A stretch of DNA of 64,000 nucleotides from NCBI RefSeq assembly GCF_008705135.1, contig NZ_CP023694.1, positions 1,488,001 through 1,552,000 of the forward strand. Reading direction: 5' to 3'. The position numbers and the translations under genes are program-made. Below the pieces are notes generated by a model, which had not been told where the DNA came from, made no database searches, and worked only from the letters and a program-made list of their open reading frames with translations. Source of the stretch: Streptomyces coeruleorubidus. GTDB taxonomy: Bacteria > Actinomycetota > Actinomycetes > Streptomycetales > Streptomycetaceae. Each line of letters opens with the position of its first letter. Position 1 is the first letter of the stretch. This document shows positions 52,465-59,983 of the stretch, in pieces.

Positions 52465-52562
52465 CTCGGGACAGGTGAGGTGTGACCGTGCGGACACGGC
52501 TCGGAGACCCGCGCTCGGGACAGGTGCGGCATGACGCTGCGGACACGGCCCGGAGCCCCGCT
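52465..52562. repeat. 49 bp imperfect tandem duplication
   Basis: Two copies, 52465-52513 and 52514-52562, both starting CTCGGGACAGGTG and containing TGCGGACACGGC, with several substitutions. They lie exactly between the stop of the lectin-protein gene and the GH3 remnant. Confidence 0.8.
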
Positions 52563-54461
52563 CTACGGGAGCGCGACGGAGTGGGCTGTCGTCGAGACGG
52601 CCGCGGTCGCGGTGGCCGGCGCGGAACCGAGGACGTCGGCATGGGGCGCCGGACGGAGTACGTCGGTGCCGGGCGCGCCGGTGTCGTCGGGGGCCCGCCC
52701 AGGCTCGGCTGCGTCGCAGCAGTCCGCCTGGGCGAACCGCGTCTCGTACCCTTCCTGCGGCAGTTCCCCGGACTCGCTCCGCGGGGGTTCGGGCAGACGC
52801 CCGGGCGGGGCACCGTCGTACGGCACGCTCTCCCGGCGGCTCTCCTCCTGACGGCTCTCCTCCTGACGGCCCTCCCTCTGGCCGCTGTCTTTCTGGCCGC
52901 TCTCCCGAGGCGCGTCCCGCCCCCGCCGCTCCCCCGCGTCGCCCCCGAGAGCAACCTCCGGTTCCAGCACCCATCGCTGCGCCTCTGATCCGTCGCGCCC
53001 GGCGACGATCACGTTCCGGCCCTTGCCGTGGGCGACGGCCAGTCCCCTGCCGCCGCGCGGCAGGAGCTCGCCGCGCACGGTGAGGTCGTAGCGCACCACT
53101 CCGGCGTGCACGAGGCAGCCGGCCAGGACGACCGAGCCCTCGGCGGTGTCGGAGCCGAGGCAGAGGGTGGGATCGGCGGCGCTGCGGAGCATGCCGTCGT
53201 CCTGGTACGACCACTGGAGGGGCCCGGCGGCAGAGCAGGAGGTCAGGACGGCGCGGGCGTCGGCCCGGGCCCGGCCGCCCCGGGCGTCGAGGCACAAGCC
53301 GGCGTCGAGGTTGCGCAGCCGCCCGCGGGCCACTTCCACGGTGCGGCCGGCTGATGCGGCCGACGGGAGGCCGGCCGAGGAGCTTCCCGCGGAATCCGGG
53401 GCGACGGAGTGGCCGCTGACCGCTCCCCAGGTGGCCTGGGGAGCCACGGTGCCGCCTTCCTCCGTCCAGCCCCTGGCGGCGAGCAGCGTCGCGAGCAGCA
53501 CGAGGGAGGTCACCCCGACCGCGGCGACCAGGGCCTTCGTATGTCTCCTCGAAGGCCCGGGCCGGCCGCCCGCCGGCAGGGCATGGGCCGGGAGCCGGTG
53601 ACGGCCACCGGCCGGGACCGCGGGCAGGGCGCTGCGGTCCCCGTCGCGGCCCGGCCGTGATTCGAGGTAGCGGCGGGCGCCCCAGCCGAGCACGGTCTCG
53701 ACGAGCAGCTCCGCCAATCCGCCTTCGAAATGGCTGAGTTGCTCGGCGGCTTGCCGGCAGTAGCGGCAGGCCATCAGATGCCGTTGCACATCCGGCAGCA
53801 GCGCCCCGCCGCGGCGCATCGGAACGTCCAGCAGACGGTTGTAGAACCGGCATTCCTGCGTCGGCGCGAGTTCCCGGTGGGCCCGTACGCAACCCGCCCG
53901 GAATTGCTCGCGCGCCTGCTCCAGCGCGGTCGACGCGGTGCGTACGTCCACTCCCAGCAGACCGGCCGGTACGGATATGTGCTCGGCCTCGACCTCCGTG
54001 TGCCAGAGCAGGCATTGGGAAGCTCCCGGAAGTGTTCGGAATGCGCGCTCGGCGAGCCGCCGCCTTTCAGGCGTCGTGGGCCGCGCGGCACGCAGACCGC
54101 GGGCGCCGACGGGTTTGCGGAGTTCCGGCAGTACTCCCGAAATGCCGTCGTCGGCGGCCCACTCCCCGACCGTGTCCCGCACGGCGGCGAGCAGCCGCGG
54201 GCGCAGGGCGCCGCCGCCCGGCCGGGCGAGTTCCCGGCGGAACGCGGCGGCGGCGGCCATCGACGCCGAATCCTGCGAGGTGGCCAGGCAGATCACGGCG
54301 TATTCATACGCGGCCCGCCAGTGCCGGGCCAGCAACAGGGCGGCGGCACGCGGGCCTTCACCGGGATCACCGGCCCGGGCGAGCAGATCGCGATCGGAAT
54401 TCGCGGACCCCGTTCCGGGGCGTGGCGGGTACGGCGGGCGTGGGGGGTTGGGGGATTGCAC
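52563..54461 (-). CDS. Zinc-finger membrane protein with sigma-like N-terminus and ricin-type lectin domain
   Basis: 632 residues. The N-terminal 230 residues resemble an ECF sigma region (DRDLLARAGDPGEGPRAAALLLARHWRAAYEYAVICL and helical LAERAFRTLPGASQCLLWHTEVE). A zinc finger follows (HLMACRYCRQAAEQLSHF), then one TM (ALVAAVGVTSLVLLATLLAARGW near 310), and a ricin-B fold outside (LRNLDAGLCLDARGG, LQWSYQDDGMLRSAADPTLCLGSD, QRWVLEP). The tail is low-complexity (REGRQEESRQEESRRES). Topology suggests an outside lectin sensor linked to a cytoplasmic transcription-like part. GTG start preceded by GAAGGAAA; an upstream ATG at 54539 is possible. Confidence 0.75.
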   Translation of the reverse strand: MQSPNPPRPPYPPRPGTGSANSDRDLLARAGDPGEGPRAAALLLARHWRAAYEYAVICLATSQDSASMAAAAAFRRELARPGGGALRPRLLAAVRDTVGEWAADDGISGVLPELRKPVGARGLRAARPTTPERRRLAERAFRTLPGASQCLLWHTEVEAEHISVPAGLLGVDVRTASTALEQAREQFRAGCVRAHRELAPTQECRFYNRLLDVPMRRGGALLPDVQRHLMACRYCRQAAEQLSHFEGGLAELLVETVLGWGARRYLESRPGRDGDRSALPAVPAGGRHRLPAHALPAGGRPGPSRRHTKALVAAVGVTSLVLLATLLAARGWTEEGGTVAPQATWGAVSGHSVAPDSAGSSSAGLPSAASAGRTVEVARGRLRNLDAGLCLDARGGRARADARAVLTSCSAAGPLQWSYQDDGMLRSAADPTLCLGSDTAEGSVVLAGCLVHAGVVRYDLTVRGELLPRGGRGLAVAHGKGRNVIVAGRDGSEAQRWVLEPEVALGGDAGERRGRDAPRESGQKDSGQREGRQEESRQEESRRESVPYDGAPPGRLPEPPRSESGELPQEGYETRFAQADCCDAAEPGRAPDDTGAPGTDVLRPAPHADVLGSAPATATAAVSTTAHSVALP

Positions 54462-54620
54462 TGAACCATTTCCTTCCAGCCGCAGGACGGCATGCGAATT
54501 GCGCGCGTCCGTCGGAAAGCAGGTGCGTGATTGGTGCATACCTATGCCGCGTCAGCTGCGGACTTGGCTGTGAGGCGGCTCACTTTCGCACATGCGACTC
54601 ACAGGTAACAAGGAGTTCGG

Positions 54621-54938
54621 ATGACCCAAGTTCAAAACGAGGAGAATGCAGAAATGTTACCGGCGGTATCCGCACCGGCTTTCGAAAACACCGCCTCGAT
54701 GGACCTCAAGTTGTGTGCACCCAAAGGCGGTTGGCACACGAAATCTCCAACTCCACAGCCGGAGGTGCCGCCGGTCGTCGACGAGCCTGACATGCGAGAG
54801 CCCCGGCACTCGGCCGGGGCCCCGCTCGCACGACAGCCGGATCAGCCGTTGGGACGCAGCGTCCACACGACGGTCGTGTGGACGTTGCCCTCGATGGACC
54901 TGCGAAAACTCTCGCCACACCCCTCAATGCCGCCGTGA
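54621..54938 (+). CDS. Orphan small peptide (possible RiPP-type precursor)
   Basis: 105 residues with a strong SD, AAGGAG, 6 bp ahead. The first 35 residues look leader-like (acidic MTQVQNEENAEMLPAVSAPAFENTASMDL), then KLCAPKGGWHTKSPTPQPEVPPVVDE. Codon usage is less GC-rich than neighbours. From about residue 55 the reading runs through two hairpins (GCCCCGG/CCGGGGC at 54802-54822 and a 12+12 bp palindrome at 54861-54885), so a shorter original product ended by frameshift or insertion is plausible. No maturation enzyme is within the window. It adjoins the right phage-like segment. Confidence 0.45.
   Translation: MTQVQNEENAEMLPAVSAPAFENTASMDLKLCAPKGGWHTKSPTPQPEVPPVVDEPDMREPRHSAGAPLARQPDQPLGRSVHTTVVWTLPSMDLRKLSPHPSMPP
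54861..54885. promoter_or_regulatory. Perfect 12 bp inverted repeat
   Basis: CGTCCACACGAC and GTCGTGTGGACG with one base between. Could be a terminator for the peptide gene, an operator, or part of an attachment region. The 54939-55088 stretch after it has no gene. Confidence 0.55.
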
Positions 54939-55088
54939 ACTGCACAGATACATTGAGACGAGTTGAGATCGATGGAGGCGAATGAAGGCCTCCCCCGCCC
55001 CCTCACCACTCCCTCGCTCCCTGAATCCCCCCTGGGAGAGGCCACCCGGTAGGTGGCCCCACCTGCGCAAACCCGCCGCACGAGAAGG

Positions 55089-55328
55089 CTACTCCTCGCA
55101 CTCGCCGACATGCCCCGGCTCGTACTCACTCCCCCGCCGCGCGGCGTCCTCACGCCTTATGTCTTCCATGGCGATGACGCAGTCCTCGCAGGCACGGATC
55201 TCATGCCGGCCGTCGCCGCGGGGGTGGAGGGTCTTGACGACGATCGTGCTCACGGCGCCCCGGTCCGGGTGCCGGAAGCAGACCCCTGGACTCCACTCGT
55301 ACAGATCGAGGATCTGCTGGCGCTCCAT
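55089..55328 (-). CDS. Small phage/ICE-associated protein with Cys pair
   Basis: 79 residues, ATG with AGGAGA ahead. MERQQILDLYEWSPGVCFRHPDRGAVSTIVVKTLHPRGDGRHEIRACEDCVIAMEDIRREDAARRG; conserved CFRHP and CEDC suggest one zinc site. Small proteins of this type accompany actinobacterial mobile elements. Transcribed away from the XRE regulator across an operator region. Confidence 0.75.
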   Translation of the reverse strand: MERQQILDLYEWSPGVCFRHPDRGAVSTIVVKTLHPRGDGRHEIRACEDCVIAMEDIRREDAARRGSEYEPGHVGECEE

Positions 55329-55399
55329 CGCGTCTCCTAGGTCGGGCTGGTGTGGGGTGCGTGGGGGGCGCTTCGTGCAGGTTCCCGCCGGATGCATGC

Positions 55400-55441
55400 G
55401 AACACCCAGGTACCTGGGTGTTCACTCGAATCGGTGAACAC
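55400..55441. promoter_or_regulatory. Two overlapping palindromes (phage immunity-type operator)
   Basis: A perfect 24 bp palindrome (55400-55423, half site GAACACCCAGGT) overlaps a second inverted repeat (GTGTTCAC, 8 bp, GTGAACAC; 55418-55441). They lie between the divergent 79-residue gene and the XRE regulator. The 55442-55588 remainder contains TATGAT near 55559 and no gene. Confidence 0.65.
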
Positions 55442-55588
55442 CTGTTCGGTTTACGCACAGTACAGCGAGCCCTGCGGCATATGCCAGATCGCAGGGCTGT
55501 CGGCGGGACCGACGGCGCTATTCCTTGATCGGAAAGTGCTTCAAATCTGCTGCTGACTTATGATCATGATCGATAAAGCGTTGGGCAG

Positions 55589-55819
55589 GTGCCAGCCGAT
55601 CAACCGCAGTGGATCCTCGACGCCCGCCGAGCCACAGGGGACCGCATCCGCAACCGGCGACTGCACCAGAACATGACCCAGGAGTCCCTCGCCCACGCGA
55701 GCGGACTGGACCGGTCGACAATCCAGCGCATGGAAGCCGGTCACGAGATGAAGCTCAGCCACCTGCTGCTGGTAGCTCACGCACTGCGGACACACGTCAC
55801 CGACCTCCTGCACGGCTGA
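55589..55819 (+). CDS. XRE-family HTH regulator
   Basis: 76 residues, GTG start without a good SD. RRATGDRIRNRRLHQNMTQESLAHASGLDRSTIQRMEAGHEMKLSHLLLVAHALRTHVTDLL is a complete HTH_3 domain. Probably the repressor that binds the overlapping palindromes upstream. The 55820-55935 spacer has no gene. Confidence 0.8.
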   Translation: MPADQPQWILDARRATGDRIRNRRLHQNMTQESLAHASGLDRSTIQRMEAGHEMKLSHLLLVAHALRTHVTDLLHG

Positions 55820-55935
55820 TAGACCGCGGCGGCCGCTTCCTGACCTGTGGGTTGGAGCAGATTCAACAACAGGTTGATCGCCCAGGGAAGAGGGTGCATC
55901 ACCCATTGACCTTGCGTTAATCCCCTGGCCAGGGC

Positions 55936-56160
55936 TTAGGTGTCGCTTAGTTGCCGATGCGCGTCGGCGTCCTCGACTCGCCAGGCGCGGTGCAACCGCT
56001 CGGACTCGGCGCACTGGCCGTCTCGGCTGCGGCAGACCGGGCAGCGGGTGGTGTGTTGCACGTAGGCGCCCCACGCTTCCTGGACCGGGGTGAGCCGGAC
56101 TTTCGCGGCTATGGCCGGCCTGCTTCCGGTCGCGGCGGGTGTGTCTCTACCCTCGTCCAC
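55936..56160 (-). CDS. Small zinc-ribbon-like phage/ICE protein
   Basis: 74 residues, GTG start with AAGGAG 7 bp ahead. LTPVQEAWGAYVQHTTRCPVCRSRDGQCAESERLHRAWRV, with CPVC and C..H giving a possible zinc site. Function unknown; divergent from the GntR gene. Confidence 0.75.
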   Translation of the reverse strand: MDEGRDTPAATGSRPAIAAKVRLTPVQEAWGAYVQHTTRCPVCRSRDGQCAESERLHRAWRVEDADAHRQLSDT

Positions 56161-56249
56161 GTCGACGCTCCTTGCAGCTGTCGGCCATGCCCCCGGGCCG
56201 TTCGCGCGGCCGCGGGGGTCCTGTGCAATTTCACGGTACCGCTACACAC

Positions 56250-56273
56250 TGCTCTATACCGCTGTATGGAGCA
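56250..56273. promoter_or_regulatory. Inverted-repeat operator upstream of GntR gene
   Basis: TGCTCTATAC and GTATGGAGCA, one mismatch, 4 bp apart, about 55 bp before the GntR start and 90 bp before the divergent gene. Fits a GntR dimer site. Confidence 0.5.
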
Positions 56274-56326
56274 GCATGCCGCTACCTGGGGACGCGTGCC
56301 GCAGCATGGCTCCCTACGTTCCACCT

Positions 56327-56587
56327 ATGGGTGATGATCAGCGTCCGGTGGATCCGTCCCGGCCCGTGTACGTGTGGAAGCAGGCCGCCGACCACATCGC
56401 GGCCCGGATCGCGTCCGGTGAGCTTGCGCCCGGTGCGCGGCTGGAGGGTGAGCGCGAGCTGGCCGAGCAGCTCGGTGTCGCCGTCGGCACGGTGCGGCGC
56501 GCGGTGCAGGATCTGCGTGAGCGCGGTCTGGTCGTGACCCTCCCGGCGCGCGGCACGTTCATCGCGGAGCAGTCGCCAGATTCGTAG
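56327..56587 (+). CDS. Short GntR-family regulator
   Basis: 86 residues, only a winged helix: PVYVWKQAADHIAARIASGELAPGARLEGERELAEQLGVAVGTVRRAVQDLRERGLVVTLPARGTFI. Lacks an effector domain, as in KorSA-like regulators of integrative plasmids. No SD before the ATG, so it may be leaderless. Confidence 0.85.
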   Translation: MGDDQRPVDPSRPVYVWKQAADHIAARIASGELAPGARLEGERELAEQLGVAVGTVRRAVQDLRERGLVVTLPARGTFIAEQSPDS

Positions 56588-56621
56588 CCCGCTGTCAGAC
56601 CCGGCGGCTAACCTGATCGGC

Positions 56622-56801
56622 ATGTCCCCCGACGTCCCGCCGCGGACCCCGTTGCGCTCGGCTGCCGAGCTGAACGAGCTCATCCGTGCGCTGTGGTCGC
56701 ATCCGCAGGTGCCGCTGACGGCGGAGCAGCGGGAGGAGTACGGGCGGCTGTGCGCCGAGCTGCGGCAGGTCGAGCGTGGGGACGTCATCGAGGCCGCGTG
56801 A
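56622..56801 (+). CDS. Small helical protein, function unknown
   Basis: 59 residues, MSPDVPPRTPLRSAAELNELIRALWSHPQVPLTAEQREEYGRLCAELRQVERGDVIEAA. Predicted two helices, no known family. It lies 34 bp after the GntR gene on the same strand and fits an accessory-element operon. Confidence 0.65.
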   Translation: MSPDVPPRTPLRSAAELNELIRALWSHPQVPLTAEQREEYGRLCAELRQVERGDVIEAA

Positions 56802-56834
56802 AGGTGGCGTAACCGCCCCGCTTAAGATCCGCTC

Positions 56835-57038
56835 GTGAGCGACATCGAGTTCCCCGACGACCTGATAGCCCTGGAGCGCGCCGCCTGGGAGGAGCTCCAG
56901 GCCGGGCGGCTCACCGTGGCGACCGCCGTCGCTGTGCAGGACGCCATCACCGCGCACGCCGAGGCGGCCGGGATGGACCGGTACACGGTGGAGATGGCGC
57001 TCAAGCGGGCCGTGCGGCACACGCCGGCCGAAAGCTGA
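56835..57038 (+). CDS. Small acidic helical protein, function unknown
   Basis: 67 residues from GTG, MSDIEFPDDLIALERAAWEELQAGRLTVATAVAVQDAITAHAEAAGMDRYTVEMALKRAVRHTPAES. No known domain. Follows the previous small gene after 33 bp in the same direction. Confidence 0.7.
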   Translation: MSDIEFPDDLIALERAAWEELQAGRLTVATAVAVQDAITAHAEAAGMDRYTVEMALKRAVRHTPAES

Positions 57039-57121
57039 CAGCAGCGCACCCCGTCCGGGGTTCCACGCTCGAACGGGGTGCAGCAAACCCGACTTGGCTT
57101 GTATCGGATGATGCGACCAGC

Positions 57122-57295
57122 CTAGCGACCGCCACTGACAACGCTGAGGCGTCGCGTCGACAGTACGTAGACCCCCGGAGGCACCTGGGCGGGTGTGCGC
57201 TCGGCAGGCAGCAGCTCGGGCGGAAGTTCGTTGCGGTGGCGGCGCATGATCTGCCGCAGCGCACGGTCACGGCACGGGAACGGGCGGACGCTCAT
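57122..57295 (-). CDS. Small basic protein, function unknown
   Basis: 57 residues, MSVRPFPCRDRALRQIMRRHRNELPPELLPAERTPAQVPPGVYVLSTRRLSVVSGGR. No recognised motif. Second of two small minus-strand genes with 20 bp between them. Confidence 0.55.
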   Translation of the reverse strand: MSVRPFPCRDRALRQIMRRHRNELPPELLPAERTPAQVPPGVYVLSTRRLSVVSGGR

Positions 57296-57315
57296 GCGGC
57301 CAGCCTGCCAGACGA

Positions 57316-57510
57316 TCACCCATCCTCCGACCAGGCCGTCAACACGCTGCCGGTCTCCTCGTCGACGAGGGTGATGCGGGCGCCGGGCCTGCCCCAGTCG
57401 CCGACCCAGTCCCGGAACCGGTCGCGGGCCACGGCCTCGGTCCCCCACCATCCCTGCATCATCGGGCGGCCGGCGGTGGTGAGGGTGAGGTGGTAGCGCT
57501 CCGGGTTCAC
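57316..57510 (-). CDS. Small beta-rich phage/ICE protein
   Basis: 64 residues from GTG, MNPERYHLTLTTAGRPMMQGWWGTEAVARDRFRDWVGDWGRPGARITLVDEETGSVLTAWSEDG. Compact, probably one small alpha/beta domain. Divergent from the 112-residue gene. Confidence 0.7.
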   Translation of the reverse strand: MNPERYHLTLTTAGRPMMQGWWGTEAVARDRFRDWVGDWGRPGARITLVDEETGSVLTAWSEDG

Positions 57511-57530
57511 GACTGTTCCTGCCCCCTGCG

Positions 57531-57558
57531 TTGCGGTTGCTGATCCTGATCATAGAAT
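57531..57558 (+). promoter_or_regulatory. Sigma70-like promoter of the 112-residue gene
   Basis: TTGCGG and TAGAAT separated by 16 bp; the GTG start is 8 bp after the -10, so the transcript is leaderless or nearly so. TGATCCTGATCA overlaps the spacer and may be an operator. Confidence 0.6.
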
Positions 57559-57565
57559 CGAACGC

Positions 57566-57904
57566 GTGAACGATATGCCGCCTGAAGAACGTCTGGCCAA
57601 GGTGCGCGCCCTGGAGGAGTGGCTGGACTGGCAGCTGAACGCCACCCGGGCTAAGCGTCGCACCCTAGAGGCGCAGGTGGAGCGGGAGCGGAAGGCTGCC
57701 CAGCGGGCGTGGCAAGAACAGCGGTGGAAGCTGGAGCCGGCCAGGAATCGCAGGACGGTGCTGCATCGGGGCGGGTGCGGCATCTGGAAGGGCGAGACAG
57801 GGTTCGTGACCCGCGAGGAGGCCCTGCTGGCGCTGGAGGACGACAGCCTCACGGTGGAGATGTGCTCGGTGTGCAACCCGGAGTCGGGCCTGCGGGAGAC
57901 GTGA
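57566..57904 (+). CDS. Phage/ICE protein with coiled coil and zinc motif
   Basis: 112 residues. Helical N-terminus (LAKVRALEEWLDWQLNATRAKRRTLEAQVERERKAAQRAWQEQRWKLEP) then VLHRGGCGIWKGETGFVTREEALLALEDDSLTVEMCSVCNPESGL with HxxxC and CSVC as a likely zinc site. Function unknown; widespread type in Streptomyces mobile elements. Confidence 0.8.
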   Translation: MNDMPPEERLAKVRALEEWLDWQLNATRAKRRTLEAQVERERKAAQRAWQEQRWKLEPARNRRTVLHRGGCGIWKGETGFVTREEALLALEDDSLTVEMCSVCNPESGLRET

Positions 57905-57965
57905 AAGCGCCCGCCTCGACGGGGGATGCGAGGCGGGCGCTGCGGCCAGTGTGGCACGGACGGAC

Positions 57966-58193
57966 TCAGGCGAGCTGGTCGCCAGCGTAAGAGCCCGTCC
58001 GGATGTACTGCTGGAAGAGTTGGGCGATACGGAGAGCGTCTTCGCCCATTGTCAGGGGCTGGCGCTGATACAGATCATCCTTGTCGGTCGCGGTGAGGCC
58101 GACGAAGTGCCCGTACATGGTGGCGGCAGCGGTCGCCGCGGCGGCACGGATCTGCTGGTCGGCGGTCATCTCGTTCGGCTCGTCGTTGAGCAA
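57966..58193 (-). CDS. Small protein, function unknown
   Basis: 75 residues from TTG with GAGAGGAAGG upstream (an ATG 8 codons in is possible). MTADQQIRAAAATAAATMYGHFVGLTATDKDDLYQRQPLTMGEDALRIAQLFQQYIRTG. Helical. Lies 55 bp downstream of the integrase stop on the same strand. Confidence 0.65.
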   Translation of the reverse strand: MLNDEPNEMTADQQIRAAAATAAATMYGHFVGLTATDKDDLYQRQPLTMGEDALRIAQLFQQYIRTGSYAGDQLA

Positions 58194-58248
58194 GGCGGCC
58201 TTCCTCTCATCGGAACCTGGGCGGGCGGTCAGTGTTCCACGGTGATGG

Positions 58249-59265
58249 TCACAGCCCGATATCTTCGCTGGCGGCGTCGGTCCACTTGTCGGCTTCGCGG
58301 ATGTAGCCCCAGAAGGCGGGGCTGTTCTCTGCGTGCCCGGACTGTTCGCGGATTTTCTCCTCGCGCTTCCCGGCCCGGCGGCTGGTGGTGATGAACCCGG
58401 CCCGCATGGAGTGGCCGGTGAGGCGGACGGTGAGCCCGGCGCGTTCGGCGTTGCGGGCGATGATCTCGCGGACGGCTTCGGGTGAGAGGGCGCGGTCGCC
58501 GAGCCGGCCGTGGACGGTGATGGGTAGGAAGGCGGGGCCGGTGGTGATGCCTGCGGCGGCGCGCCAGGTGAGCCAGGCGCGGACGGGGCAGGTGTCGGGG
58601 TTCTTGCCGTAGCTGACGACGACGTCGCGGGGCGGTCGGCCTTTGACGGCGGGAACGTGGACTTCGAGTCCTTGGCTGACGTAGACGATCGCCTCGGCGC
58701 GGAGGGCGGCGACTTCAGCGGAGCGTCCGGCGATGGCGAAGGCGGCGAGCCAGAGGGCGCGGTCGCGGAGTCCGGTGAGTCCGTCGGCGACGGCGGCGTT
58801 CATCTGCCGGAGCTGTTCGGGGGTGACGGCGGCGGCCTTGCCCCTGCCGCGCGCCTGCCGTTCGGGGTCGTTCTTCAGCGGCTTGAGCGCTTGCCGTGCA
58901 GCGACGGTGGCGGCCTTGGGCACCTCGATGCCGTGTTCGTTCCGCGCGGTGACGGTGACGCCGGTGATCCTGCGGTCGATGCTGTTGGGTGCGGCGAGTT
59001 TGATGGTGTCGAGCCAGACGACGAACCCGACGAGCGTGCCCTTGGTGACGTTGGTCGAGGCGATGCGGTGCCCGGTGCGCTCCCCCAGCCAGTCGTGGAA
59101 CTCCTCCCACAGTGCCCAGTCGTTGGCGTAGCTGCGCTTCGTGCTGTGGGGGCGGATGGCGTCGAGGTGCTTCTCGGCGGCTTCTTCCATGGCGTGCAGG
59201 ACGGCGAGCGTCGCAGCGTAGGCGGCAGGGGTCGCGTCCGGCTGGAGCGGGGCGAGGTCGGTCAC
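58249..59265 (-). CDS. Tyrosine recombinase / integrase
   Basis: 338 residues. N-terminal SAM-like core-binding domain (HSTKRSYANDWALWEEFHDWLGERTGH), then a catalytic domain with Arg in AIAGRSAEVAAL, Lys region, GHSMRAGF (HxxR), QSGHAENS (His) and the nucleophile Tyr in WGYIREADKW. All five key residues are visible. GTG start with AAGGGACG, overlapping the upstream gene stop by 4 bp. No att site or tRNA could be identified nearby. Confidence 0.93.
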   Translation of the reverse strand: MTDLAPLQPDATPAAYAATLAVLHAMEEAAEKHLDAIRPHSTKRSYANDWALWEEFHDWLGERTGHRIASTNVTKGTLVGFVVWLDTIKLAAPNSIDRRITGVTVTARNEHGIEVPKAATVAARQALKPLKNDPERQARGRGKAAAVTPEQLRQMNAAVADGLTGLRDRALWLAAFAIAGRSAEVAALRAEAIVYVSQGLEVHVPAVKGRPPRDVVVSYGKNPDTCPVRAWLTWRAAAGITTGPAFLPITVHGRLGDRALSPEAVREIIARNAERAGLTVRLTGHSMRAGFITTSRRAGKREEKIREQSGHAENSPAFWGYIREADKWTDAASEDIGL

Positions 59266-59690
59266 TTGCGTCCCTTCAGTCGGTAGGCGACCTCTTGGTG
59301 TAGGGCCTCAGCGGCTATCTGCCATGCCTCGCGCGGCGTCCGGGCGAAGCCGTAAACGAGGTATTCGCTGTCGGCGGGGTGGACGAACCACCCTTCGTCG
59401 AACGGGGGCTCGTGGCCGAGGCCAACGTGGACGCCGACCCAACCGCGCATCGGCTGAATGGGGACGATGCAGGCGTGGGGGAACGTGAAGTATCCGCCCG
59501 CGAGGGCCACTTCTCCAGGCAGGGTGGATGCTGTGACCGTCCAGCAAAGGTCGTGCCAGCTGGTTGGCTCCAGCACTGGCGCATGACCCCAGACCTCACA
59601 CTTTCGCCCCTCGACCGTGAGGCGATGGACCGGATGGCGGCCCCCGGGCGTGGGGGCGCCTATCGGGTCACGGGAGGAGGGGACCCTCAT
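59262..59690 (-). CDS. Integrase-coupled protein, function unknown
   Basis: 142 residues. KCEVWGHAPVLEPTSWHDLCWTVTASTLPGEVALAGGYFTFPHACIVPIQPMRGWVGVHVGLGHEPPFDEGWFVHPADSEYLVYGFARTPREAWQIAAEAL. Looks like a single beta-rich domain. Translationally coupled to both neighbours (ATGA and GTGA), so made with the integrase; could be a directionality or regulatory partner, but this is only inferred from position. Confidence 0.65.
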   Translation of the reverse strand: MRVPSSRDPIGAPTPGGRHPVHRLTVEGRKCEVWGHAPVLEPTSWHDLCWTVTASTLPGEVALAGGYFTFPHACIVPIQPMRGWVGVHVGLGHEPPFDEGWFVHPADSEYLVYGFARTPREAWQIAAEALHQEVAYRLKGRK

Positions 59691-59872
59691 CGCACGCACC
59701 ACCAGGTGTACCGAGGCTCACCGGGGGTCCGTTCGTTCAGCAGGTCAACGGCGGCCTCTGCGGTCTTGAACTCCGTGTGGGTTCCGTGCCACCGGCCGGT
59801 CCTGATGTTGAAGACCTCGAAGGTCCCCTGAATGTTCATGCTGTTGATCGGCCTCTTGTGAGTCGCAGTCAT
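59687..59872 (-). CDS. First gene of the integrase operon, small protein
   Basis: 61 residues, MTATHKRPINSMNIQGTFEVFNIRTGRWHGTHTEFKTAEAAVDLLNERTPGEPRYTWWCVR. GGGAGGGCGAA directly before ATG. Unknown function; excisionase is conceivable but no winged-helix motif is seen. Confidence 0.7.
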   Translation of the reverse strand: MTATHKRPINSMNIQGTFEVFNIRTGRWHGTHTEFKTAEAAVDLLNERTPGEPRYTWWCVR

Positions 59873-59910
59873 TTCGCCCTCCCTGACCACTGCTACATAT
59901 GCCCTCTAGC

Positions 59911-59965
59911 TTGGCCTAGCGACTTGGCATTGTCAAGCCGTTGGGCCTAGAGACTTGGCCAAGTC
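59911..59965. promoter_or_regulatory. Repeated operator GCCTAG(C/A)GACTTGGC between divergent genes
   Basis: Two direct copies, 59911-59928 and 59941-59959. The second forms the perfect palindrome GACTTGGCCAAGTC (59952-59965). They lie between the integrase operon and the divergent small HTH-like gene. Confidence 0.65.
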
Positions 59966-59983
59966 GATGACATGATGCCGGGT

